Part shown: in pieces, positions 9,153-18,262 of the stretch
Layout of the letters: each line of letters begins with the position of its first letter
How positions within the stretch are numbered: the stretch's first letter is position 1
Origin: Mesostigma viride
Taxonomy: Eukaryota; Streptophyta; Mesostigmatophyceae; Mesostigmatales; Mesostigmataceae
Length of the DNA: 32,500 nucleotides
Direction: 5' to 3'
NCBI GenBank assembly: GCA_009746045.1
Contig: RPFO01000097.1
Coordinates: 1-32,500 of the forward strand
Notes under the pieces: generated by a model
What the model was told of the DNA's origin: nothing
Database searches by the model: none
What the model saw: only the letters and a program-made list of their open reading frames with translations
Made by a program: the position numbers and the translations under genes

Positions 9153-10090
9153 GTGTCGACGGCCCACTGACGGCGTGTGTGCACTGCTATGGCGGTGCCG
9201 AATGTAAATCACAGCTACCGGCCTCCGAATTATTATTCGGGGGCCTGTTTTATTTAAGGTTATGACGGCTGCGCGACGGGGGTCGGCAGCACCCCAAGAA
9301 CTTGCCGTTCGAAGTGCAGGCGGTAGCTGCCAGTGCCAGATTGTTTTATTTTTGCTGCGTTGTACTCGCCACCCCGGGCTCGCGGGAGGGGTCTGGATAG
9401 ACGCGGGAGTGACTCTTGATCGGACAACTAAAGCGGGGCAGTCGTGGTGCTAGGGTGGCAACAGCTACAGGCGGAGGGGGAATACGCCGCAGGCAAGTTC
9501 GTTGTGTATCGTATGTGCTGGGCCTGGCTAATGAATATCGTCAAGAATAGTGCATGAGCGCGCTATACGAGCATGGGAAGAAGGGGGAATCGAGCCCCCA
9601 GGCCAGCATAGGAGCGGGGTGGCTGCAGCCCCAGCGCCAGGGGGGCAGCACCCTAAACAGCCTAACATTTCCTCGTGCCAAGTGAGGCGACAGCGGCCGG
9701 CGGCCAGCGCGGAATGGCGGGGTCGTTGCCGCGTAATTTAAGCGGGGACGAGTTGTTGGGACTGACGGTGCACAGCGGGGAAGGGGAAGGATGTTAGGGC
9801 GGGGCGATAGCGGATCCCAGACGCAGCTGCGTCATTGGGGTGCCGGGGGTGCTATGCCTGTGAAGAAAGGTGTACAAAGAATTGCCGAGCCTGCAGGGGT
9901 GGCTGCCGAGGGCAGTGCCCACATGGGTGAGAACCCCCCGCAGTGGGGGGTCCCTACGGGGATACTTTTGGCTTCCCCCTTGTATTGCCGCCTGGTTAAT
10001 GAAGCACTGGTAGCGGCAGGGGACAAGGGGGGCGACGAGAAGTCTGGGCCATACGACAGCTTGCGGCCAAGTGGCCAGGTAGTGGGTGCG
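9153..10090 (+). other. Unique internal segment U of the insertion
   Basis: 938 bp present only in the first unit. The longest plus-strand frame with an ATG (9791-10177, 128 codons, running into Y) is Gly/Ala/Pro-rich and matches no family I know. Shorter frames at 9262-9453 and 9550-9741 are no better. Near 9586-9606 the minus strand has GGGGGCTCGATTCCCCC, a T-arm-like stem-loop. No gene is supported. Confidence 0.5.
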
Positions 10091-10297
10091 GGATGTTACA
10101 AAGCCCAGGTCCTCTTGACTGGCCCAGGTCCTTATGACTGGTATGATGTTTCGGCCCTTGTTGTGTGGCCTAGTTAGCTTAGAAACTGCAGATTCTTAGG
10201 TTAGCTAATGGCTTGGACGTGTGCCTAACACGTATTTGTAATAAACATGTTTCTCTGGCAGCCCCTCACTCCAATGGAACTAAAGCAGCAATTGGAT
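10091..10297. repeat. Repeat Y, copy 1 (207 bp)
   Basis: Identical by eye to 10640-10846. It holds an internal direct repeat (CAGGTCCT-T-TGACTGG, twice) and an AATAAA near 10239. Confidence 0.92.
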
Positions 10298-10612
10298 TTT
10301 GTGAGCTCACGCTCGTTCTATCTATGACCTGCGGAAGTCTCAAAGGGGGAGGGGAGGCCGCAGTAGACAGGTCTGACTAGGTAGCCAGTACTAGGGGGGG
10401 GGGTACGGTGTTGTGGGGGGGGGGTACCGGGGACGGTACTGTGGACCGGGTCCAATTTGTGTTGTGGACCGGGGGCAGTCCTGTGGACCGGGGACGGCGC
10501 GGCGCCACTGGCCTGTTGGTCAGTGGGCTGGCGTCCGTCACCCCACCTACGACTAGGTAGACGGTGGATACTTAGGGTTGTGGCGGGGCAACAACCACTC
10601 CTCTTTGCAGCT
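10298..10612. repeat. Repeat X, copy 2 (315 bp)
   Basis: Second copy of 8838-9152. It follows Y directly, which shows that the 1460-bp unit is tandemly repeated. Confidence 0.92.
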
Positions 10613-10639
10613 CCCACCCACCCACCCTTGCTGCCAGAC

Positions 10640-10846
10640 GGATGTTACAAAGCCCAGGTCCTCTTGACTGGCCCAGGTCCTTATGACTGGTATGATGTTT
10701 CGGCCCTTGTTGTGTGGCCTAGTTAGCTTAGAAACTGCAGATTCTTAGGTTAGCTAATGGCTTGGACGTGTGCCTAACACGTATTTGTAATAAACATGTT
10801 TCTCTGGCAGCCCCTCACTCCAATGGAACTAAAGCAGCAATTGGAT
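10640..10846. repeat. Repeat Y, copy 2 (207 bp)
   Basis: Second copy of 10091-10297. It is joined to X by a 27-bp linker containing CCCACCCACCC, and it abuts array B on its right. Confidence 0.92.
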
Positions 10847-13680
10847 ACACACTTACACTCACCATGCACGCAAGGGGCGGCTGCACACACACGTACATAC
10901 ACCGCGCACGCAAGGGACGGCTGCACACACACGTACATACACCGCGCACGCAAGGGGCAACTGCCCGCACATGTACATCCACCGCGCACGCAATTAAGGG
11001 ACGGCTGCACACACACGTACATACACCGCGCACGCAAGGGGCAACGGCACTCACATGTACATACACCATGCACGCAAGGGGCGGCTGCACACACACGTAC
11101 ATACACCGCGCACGCAAGGGGCTGCTGCACACACACTTACACACACAATGCACGCAATTAGGGGCGACGGCACTCACATGTACATACTCTTGGGCGGCTG
11201 CACTCACATGTACATACACCGCGCATGCAAGGGGCAACTGCACACACACGTACACACACCATGCACGCAAGGGCCGGCATGCACACACACGTACATACAC
11301 TGCGCACGCAAGGGGCAACTGCACACACACGTACACACACCATGCACGGAAGGGACGGCTGCACTCACATGTACACACACCATGCACGCAAGGGCCGGCT
11401 GCACACACACGTACATACACCATGCACGCAAGGGGCTGCACACACACTTACACACCACCTTGCACGCAAGGGCCGGCATGCACACACACTGGCATACACC
11501 GCGCACGCAAGGGGCGGCTGCACACACGTACATACACCGCGCACGCAAGGGGCGAGTGCACACACACGTACACACACCGCGCACGCAATTAAGGGACGGC
11601 TGCACACACACGTACATACACCGCGCACGCAAGGGGCAACGGCACTCACATGTACATCCACCATGCACGCAAGGGGCGGCTGCACACACACGTACACACA
11701 CCATGCACGCAAGGACAAGGATTCACACACATGTACACACACAAAGCACGCAAGGGGCTGCTGCACACACACGTACATACACCGCGCACGCAAGGGGCGG
11801 CTGCACTCACATGTACACACACCACGCACGCAAGGGGCGGCTGCACACACACGTACATACACTGCGCACGCACGGGGCGACTGCACACACATGTACATAA
11901 ACCATGCACGCAAGGGGCGGCTGCACACACATGTACATACACCGCGCACGCAAGGGGCGAGTGCAAACACATGTACATACACCGCGCACGCAAGGACAAG
12001 GATGCACACACATGTACATACACCGCGCACGCAAGGGGCGGCTGCACACACACGTACATACACCGCGCACGCAAGGGGCGAGTGCGCACACACGTACATA
12101 CACCGCGCACGCAAGGGGCGGCTGCACACACACGTACATACACCGCGCACGCACGGGGCCAGTGCAAGCACATGTACATACACCATGCACGCAAGGGGCG
12201 GCTGCACACACATGTACATACACCGCGCACGCAAGGGGCGAGTGCAAACACATGTACATACACCGCGCACGCAAGGGGCAACTGCCCGCACATGTACATC
12301 CACCGCACACGCAAGGGGCGGCTGCACACACATGTACATACACCGCGCACGCAAGGGGCGGCTGCACACACACGTACATACACCGCGCACGCAAGGGGCG
12401 AGTGCGCACACACGTACATACACCGCGCACGCAAGGGGGGGCTGCACACACACGTACATACACCGCGCACGCAAGGGGCCAGTGCAAGCACATGTACATA
12501 CACCATGCACGCAAGGGCCGGCATGCACAGAAACGTACATACACCGCGCACGCAAGGGGCTGCTGCACACACACGTACACACACCATGCACGCACGGGGC
12601 GGCTGCACACACACGTACATCCACTGCGCACGCACGGGGCCGGCGACTGCACACACATGTACATAAACCATGCACGCAAGGGGCGGCTGCACACACATGT
12701 ACATCCACCGCGCACGCAAGGGGCGAGTGCAAACACATGTACATACACCGCGCACGCAAGGACAAGGATGCACACACATGTACATACACCGCGCACGCAA
12801 GGGGCGGCTGCACACGCACGTACATACACCGCGCACGCAAGGGGCGGCTGCACACACACGTACATACACCGCGCACGCACGGGGCCAGTGCAAGCACATG
12901 TACATACACCATGCACGCAAGGGGCGGCTGCACACACATGTACATACACCGCGCACGCAAGGGGCGAGTGCAAACACATGTACATACACCGCGCACGCAA
13001 GGGGCAACTGCCCGCACATGTACATCCACCGCGCACGCAAGGGGCGGCTGCACACACATGTACACACACCATGCACGCAAGGACAAGGATGCACACACAT
13101 GTACACACACCATGCACGCAAGGGGCGGCTGCACACACACGTACACACACCGCGCACGCAAGGGGCGAGTGCAAACACATGTACATACACCATGCACGCA
13201 AGGACAAGGATGCACACACATGTACACACACCATGCACGCAAGGGGCGGCTGCACACACACGTACATACACAATGCACGGTTGGGGCGACGGCACTCACA
13301 TGTACATACACCATGCACGCAAGGACAAGGATGCACACACATGTACATACACCGCGCACGCAAGGGGCGGCTGCACACACACGTACATACACCGCGCACG
13401 CAAGGGGCGAGTGCGCACACACGTACATCCACCGCGCACGCAAGGGGCGGCTGCACACACACGTACATACACCGCGCACGCAATGGGCGAGTGCAAACAC
13501 ATGTACATACACCGCGCACGCAAGGGGCGGCTGCACACACACGTACACACACCATGCACGCAAGGGCCGGCATGCACACACACGTACATACACCGCGCAC
13601 GCAAGGGGCGGCTGCACAGAAACGTACACACACCGCGCACGCAAGGGCCGGCTGCACACACATGTACATACACCTTGCAC
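10847..13680. repeat. 40-bp minisatellite, array B (about 70 units)
   Basis: The same 40-bp unit as array A. Between about 12000 and 12500 the core recurs at exactly 40-bp steps (for example 12061, 12101, 12141). Variant units such as GGACAAGGATG, GGGGCGAGTG and GGGGCCAGTGCAAGC recur in fixed order. One block of variants near 11850-12200 reappears near 12610-12960, an offset of 766 bp (19 units plus a 6-bp insertion), so higher-order duplication has occurred. Open frames of up to 871 codons on the plus strand and 779 on the minus strand follow from the stop-free unit and are not called as genes. Confidence 0.96.
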
Positions 13681-13840
13681 GTACAACACACAACACACAC
13701 ACACAACAAAAAATTATATACACACACACGCACACGCACACGCACACGCACACGCACACGCACACGCACACGCACAACACACACAACACACACAACACAC
13801 ACACGCACACGTGAACAACACACACACACAACAATTATAA
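13681..13840. repeat. CA-rich microsatellite at the end of array B
   Basis: CAACACACA-type repeats, then about seven CACACG units (about 13726-13775), then more AACACACAC repeats. It marks the right edge of the minisatellite domain; AT-rich single-copy sequence follows. Confidence 0.9.
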
Positions 13841-13941
13841 TATTAGTGTAGTATATCAAACAAAATAGTAATAAAGTATTTGCAAGCGTACTTCGTGTGA
13901 ATTATGTGTAGACGAGAATAGAAGCTAAACAAAACTCTAAT

Positions 13942-14009
13942 GGAGAAAGAGGGATTCGAACCCTTGGGAAAGTTACCCCATACATAGCATTCCACTCGGA
14001 CATTTCTCC
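13942..14009 (-). tRNA. tRNA-like sequence, 68 nt, class uncertain (possibly a pseudo-tRNA)
   Basis: The minus strand gives a perfect 7-bp acceptor stem (GGAGAAA with TTTCTCC), an A-box-like TGTCCGAGTGG, and a T-arm with loop TTCGAAT and one mismatch. A TTTT run lies about 8 nt past the 3' end, as expected of a Pol III terminator. The ends resemble plastid or organellar tRNA-Ser. However, the D-loop is very short and the anticodon arm is poor: the best fold pairs GCTAT with GTAAC around a loop GTATGGG. The long variable arm of tRNA-Ser is missing. It may be a degenerate or transferred copy. Confidence 0.45.
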
Positions 14010-14040
14010 GAAAAAAAGGTCACGTAAGCTAAGGGTGGAG

Positions 14041-14101
14041 AGTTAAGGGTGTAGGTTGTAGGATGTATGGTGTAGGGTGTAGGGTGTAGGGTGTAGGGTG
14101 T
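14041..14101. repeat. Telomere-like heptamer tract (TGTAGGG)n
   Basis: About eight heptamers, the last four perfect (TGTAGGG) and earlier ones degenerate (TTAAGGG, TGTAGGT, TGTAGGA, TGTATGG). This is one base away from the plant-type TTTAGGG telomere unit. Confidence 0.6.
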
Positions 14102-14437
14102 CTTGAGCTTTCTTTTTTGAGATCAATAGAGTCCCCTTCCATGATCATGTGCGTGATCTGGTTATGATTTTCATCTATGGCGTGTGTGGCCACATCGTGT
14201 ATTTACAACTTTCTAGCCATGGATAACTAGGTAACCATAAATTGGTTACCATGATAACTAGGTAAAAACGTGTTGGTTTCAGAATACATGTGATCGCTGC
14301 ATTGTCATCTACAATGTACAAATCAATCACGGATTTCGGGGCTACGGATTTCGGGGCTAAGTTTTTGTGGGTAGAGATTGGCAAGGGTGTCTTTATCTTG
14401 CCACTTGGTCACTTGGTGTGCATTACGTCTGTTCTTG
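14102..14437. other. Short AT-rich stretch with small direct repeats, no gene
   Basis: GATAACTAGGTAA occurs twice (about 14221 and 14252). ACGGATTTCGGGGCTA occurs as a tandem pair (about 14330-14360). No coding frame is supported on either strand. Confidence 0.5.
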
Positions 14438-14743
14438 CGTTGGAGTCAAAAAACTGTCCGTGTGTGGTGGTGGACTTTTCCTCACGGGCAGTCGCCATAT
14501 GTCATACAAGCACTTGTTCGGCGTACCACTAGCTCATGTATGTCACCATTGTAATTTTGCGTTGTAACAGCATTTCTCGGAGCCAACGGCCGTTGGACTC
14601 AAAAAACTGACCGTGTGTGGTGGTGGACTTTTCCTCACGGGCAGTCGCCATATGTCATACAAGCACTTGTTCGGCGTACCACTAGCTCGTGGATGTCACC
14701 ATTGTAATTTTGAGTTGTAACAGCATTTCTCGGAGCCAACGGC
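14438..14743. repeat. 153-bp tandem repeat, two units
   Basis: Units 14438-14590 and 14591-14743 differ at only a handful of positions. Each ends with TTTCTCGGAGCCAACGG. A third, diverged unit starts at 14744 and soon loses similarity. Confidence 0.88.
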
Positions 14744-15262
14744 CGTTGGACTTCGAAAAACTGATAGCCTTGTCTGAAGGTGTGTGCGTGAATGGCACAT
14801 GTGCATCGTCGGGGGGAGTTTTCTCAAGAGCCACATGTGGTAGTGTAAGGTGGGCATGCTTAGTGCGTACGGGTGGGAGGGACAAGAGGTGCAGAAGTTG
14901 ACGGCTTTTGACCTTGGGAAATGACACGGCACACATAAGACAACAAAGTGATAATTTTAATGTCTTTACTGGTGTACTGTCAATTTCTCCGAGCCAACGG
15001 CCGTTGGACTCTCGAAACTCTCCTGTCTACAAAGTGTGTGCGTGCGATGGCACTTGTTCCATGTGCCGGGGGGGGGTGAGAAATCTGTCGTTCATTAATT
15101 TGTGCCTCGTCGGGGTGGGCATGCATGAATTTGTGCCTCGTCGGGGTGGACATGCATGAAAGCATTTTCATTGGTACTCGGGGTTCAATATTTTTGTCTT
15201 GCTGTTGAAACGTCGACGTGCTCTTCTCCTGCTCTTTTTTTTTCCTACTCAACGGCCGTTGG
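14744..15262. repeat. Two diverged units of about 256 bp sharing a CCAACGGCCGTTGG palindrome
   Basis: The stretches after 14750 and after 15008 share the order palindrome, then GTGTGTGCGTG, then ATGGCAC-TGT, then a G run. The palindrome itself lies at 14736-14749, 14994-15007 and 15250-15261. No gene is supported. Confidence 0.55.
15097..15158. repeat. 31-bp direct tandem repeat, two units
   Basis: Units 15097-15127 and 15128-15158 differ by one base (GTGGGC versus GTGGAC). Confidence 0.85.
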
Positions 15263-15567
15263 TGCTTTTAAACTTGCCCAGCGTTATGACTAGGATGCCC
15301 TTCTTTACTGCTAGCCACCGCCCCTTGTGTACAATGCTAGAATTAGGCCGGGGTAATGGTACACGTCCACCGCGTCCCCAGTGCAAGGTTCGTGAATGCG
15401 CTGGTTCGTAAAAAATTCGGCACTTGGAAGGTTCGAACACCTGACCCCACTTTCGTTATTTCAACATGCCCTGAACGAAAAAGCTGCGTAAAGGATACAT
15501 TAACCGTTCCCTGTTATTCTTGATTATATTATTGCGATATCATGGACGTACACACGCGGTTGGTGGT

Positions 15568-15686
15568 CCGTACTTGCCAACTGCACTTGCAAACTGACTG
15601 ACTGACTGCCTCCGTTACGCACTTGCGTGTGTTTCCGTACTTGCCAACTGAACTTGCAAACTGACTGAATGACTGCCTCCGTTACG
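15568..15686. repeat. 52-bp direct repeat, two copies
   Basis: Copies 15568-15619 and 15635-15686 begin CCGTACTTGCCAACTG and end CCTCCGTTACG. They differ at two positions and are separated by a 15-bp spacer. Confidence 0.88.
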
Positions 15687-17470
15687 ACTAACAAGTGAAC
15701 GACGAGTGAGCTACTAAAGTTTTGTTCAGTTCATTGTGTCTATATGTACATAGCCGTTTCTTCAAAACCGTTGCGTGGATACCTTGATTCTGGGTTCGCT
15801 GATACTTGTTTCCCATTTTAAATCTCCCGTCCATAATTGGATACATGTAATGTAGGAGGATACCCACTTGCCCGAAATCCGCGTAACGGGTGATTAGTAC
15901 TGCTGTAAGCGGAACCACAGACAAATCTGTCTAACGGGCTAACATTATTGTCCTTCATGTACTGGTTTTTGCACGCAGGACGCCATTCGCAACACCGCCT
16001 GACGGAGTCGGATGGACCGGACGTGCGTGAGGCTGCTGTTCACAGTCGTGAAGTTGGCAGACATTAATATCAACACGGTCACGAGAATTCGTCCAGAGAA
16101 TAATTGATGCTTGTGACGTGCTCGACGGCTGCGATGACCGAGATGATGCGTGTAGTGCACAGCGTCCGAGACGTCGCGACACCCGTGGCTGTCCTGTTGA
16201 TGCGAACGCACGGTGACGAGACGGAGCCCATTATATAGGTGGATTACAAGTTAGAACGGCCCTCGCGGTTGCACTGTTTAATCGCGAACGTGGATTTTGC
16301 GGAGCCGACGGCCGTTGGGGATTGGAAATCTGATGATATCGGGGCTGCGCACGACATCGAGGAACTGGGGATCGACGTAGGTCTACAGGCTCACTTGTCC
16401 GTCAACATGTATGGCCTCGCTTGACTGTCATCATCTTGACATGTACATAACTAGTTCATATACCATGCATTTGACACTGCCTGCACGTGGATTTTCCAGA
16501 CATACATTGAGGGTAATTATAACTCGAAAGCACTACGTACGATTGAGACGTCCGGTCGTAGAGCAGATGCACTGGAGCTTTCTGATCTTCCAATTGATGG
16601 GTCTGTAATTATGTAAGATATTCAGATATCGCGATGACTCGAGCATCGATGCATGGAATGTAATAATGTATTTCATTCAATTATACATCCAATTTAACTC
16701 CGCAATTGAGGGGCACACATGTCCATCAGCCCGAGACAACATTTCCCAAGTAATTTTCGATTAGTGATTTAGTGTGGGCCTTCCCATGCATATGTGTGAT
16801 AAAACCCTTAAAAAACCATGAAAAACTGCATTTTTTGGGTATTTATGCTAGCATTTGTCACCAATTTGTCATCCAACCAGCCTGAAACTTTGTGGGCATG
16901 CTGCATGGGATGTGTTTAGAACATGTGCAAAGTTCCAGGCCCAACTGAGTTCATTTGATGTCATTATATATGCATACATGCCAGAAAGTGCTGAAAATAC
17001 AGTATTTTTTGCTAGCAAATGTCACCATGTTACCATGCTGCCAACTCCCAAAAATTTTTTTGACCACATGGCATCATAAGATATCTGATAAGGAACCTTG
17101 GTGCCAAATTTGAGGTCAAACTGACCATTATTCCATCTCCAAATATTTTCCAGGGGAAGAAAATGGGTTTTCGGATTGATGTGAGACCCTGTTGCGTCAT
17201 CCAATATCCATGTACGTCTTGCGTTGTGCTCCAACACAACACCGCGAGCCGCGCCAGAGTTTGTCTTAAATTATTGTCAGGACATCGTCCGAGATCCAGA
17301 TTTTTCCCGCGACACGAGAGAGGAAAACGAAGAAAAAAACCATGGCGGTCAAGCATCAGCTAGCGTTCTGAAACTTGCGTCATTGCGGCCGCTGGAGGTG
17401 TCAAAACGAAGCTTATATACATCGATCACGGTCAATCCATGGAATGGTTTTGAAATGATATGCGCTGTGA
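15687..17470. other. About 1.8 kb without a recognisable gene
   Basis: All open frames are short and look random. The part from about 16600 to 17170 is clearly more AT-rich than its surroundings. One further copy of the CCNACGGCCGTTGG palindrome lies at 16305-16318. Nothing else is supported. Confidence 0.6.
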
Positions 17471-17835
17471 TTGCGGCACACGGCCGCCAACCAGCACAAC
17501 GGCATGGCGGTCTCTCGACCGTCTCACCGGACGCCTGTAAACGCAACGGGCTGACATCCCGGGCACCCCCAGTGACCGCCTTGAGCTTTGGTTCAGCTCC
17601 CATGCAGGCCAAACTATCGGGGGCTCCCGGACGGCACCCCCCTCGCTCGACCCCGCTGCCGCTGCACGCCCTGCGGCTAGCCGCAGCTGACCTATTGAGC
17701 CCCCGCAGGCGCCCACGTGCGAAACAGACTACCTGGTCCCACCGCTCTCCGGCCCCAGGAGGTGGACGGCCCACACGACGATCGAGTGGACCCCCCGGGA
17801 ATGGCCGGGCTGCTGCCATCTCCACCCTCCGCAAC

Positions 17836-17846
17836 GATGCTGCCAT
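17836..17846. repeat. Target-site duplication, left copy
   Basis: GATGCTGCCAT, repeated at 18252-18262 on the other side of the nested insertion. The uninterrupted site is seen once in LINE copy 2 (about 23902-23912). Confidence 0.85.
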
Positions 17847-18251
17847 TAAGAAAATTAAATTAAATTATAACATGCCTCCGTTGGGAGATCATGTAGCACA
17901 TATTCCTTGATGGATGGGTGGAGTGGAGGAAGCCGCGTAATCGAACTAACCTAGGTAACTCTAAGCTATCTAGTCTAGAAAATCCTAACTACACTACTCA
18001 GCAAAACGCCCTTTACTCTTAGGGGGGGGGGGGTTGCCCACAGGGGCTGGCGTGTGAGCCTTGACAATCTTCTGCCACCGCGTCTTGTTCTGCATGGCAG
18101 TCCAAAGAAGGGAGAGAGAGTGGATGCGGTGTTCAAACTGGGCTGGGACCACTAGGTCGGCCAGCAACATCTGGGTGTAGTTCATGGCAGGTTTACCTAG
18201 CTTCCTGGAAATGTCCTTGGGGCCAGGCCAGGTCAAAATATGCCGCCCTGG
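17847..18251 (-). mobile_element. Nested 5'-truncated LINE 3' end (405 bp)
   Basis: This insertion interrupts LINE copy 1. On the minus strand it reads as an open frame from its truncated 5' edge (18251) to a stop at 17994-17996. A 3' untranslated part of about 150 bp follows, then an AT-rich tail of TTTAA-type repeats at 17847-17870. The last 80 residues (with LLADLVVPAQFEHRIHSLSL, then WTAMQNKTRWQKIVKAHTP) look like genuine coding sequence but match no domain I can name. Truncation at the 5' end, a simple-sequence 3' tail and an 11-bp target-site duplication are the marks of target-primed reverse transcription. Confidence 0.82.
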
Positions 18252-18262
18252 GATGCTGCCAT
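18252..18262. repeat. Target-site duplication, right copy
   Basis: The second GATGCTGCCAT, after which LINE copy 1 resumes in register with copy 2 (GGGAGTGGACAATATTTCAC). Confidence 0.85.

Larger units (their letters stand above)
8838..10846. mobile_element. 2009-bp insertion in the minisatellite: full unit plus deleted tandem copy
   Basis: The structure is X (8838-9152), unique U (9153-10090), Y (10091-10297), then X again (10298-10612), a 27-bp linker (10613-10639) and Y again (10640-10846). The two X copies and the two Y copies look identical. It is therefore a 1460-bp unit followed in tandem by a 549-bp version in which U is replaced by the linker. Removing the whole block restores one exact 40-bp minisatellite unit, so it is a clean insertion without target duplication. 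No transposase, RT or recombinase could be recognised in it. Its ends (TTTGTGAGC... and ...CAATTGGAT) are not inverted repeats. Its class is unknown. Confidence 0.75.

Noticed and set aside
9791-10177. 128-codon frame in the 2-kb insertion
   Set aside because: Gly/Ala-rich, no recognisable domain, and interrupted in the deleted second unit; not supported as a gene.
8838-10846. Helitron
   Set aside because: The ends are not TC...CTRR, there is no 3' hairpin next to the end, and the insertion point is not between A and T.
7948-13680. CRISPR array
   Set aside because: Units are contiguous 40-mers with no unique spacers between identical repeats, and the context is eukaryotic retrotransposon DNA.
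11225-13840. Open frames of 871, 779, 675 and 636 codons in the minisatellite
   Set aside because: The 40-bp unit has no stops in any frame, so every frame on both strands is open; the translations are low-complexity and cycle with the repeat.
15410-15446. tRNA gene around AGGTTCGAACACCT
   Set aside because: Only a T-arm-like palindrome is present; no acceptor stem, A box or anticodon arm could be placed on either strand.
17349-17846. Minus-strand frames opposite the LINE linker (also 23473-23884)
   Set aside because: Both arise opposite homologous LINE segments and have no protein-like motifs.
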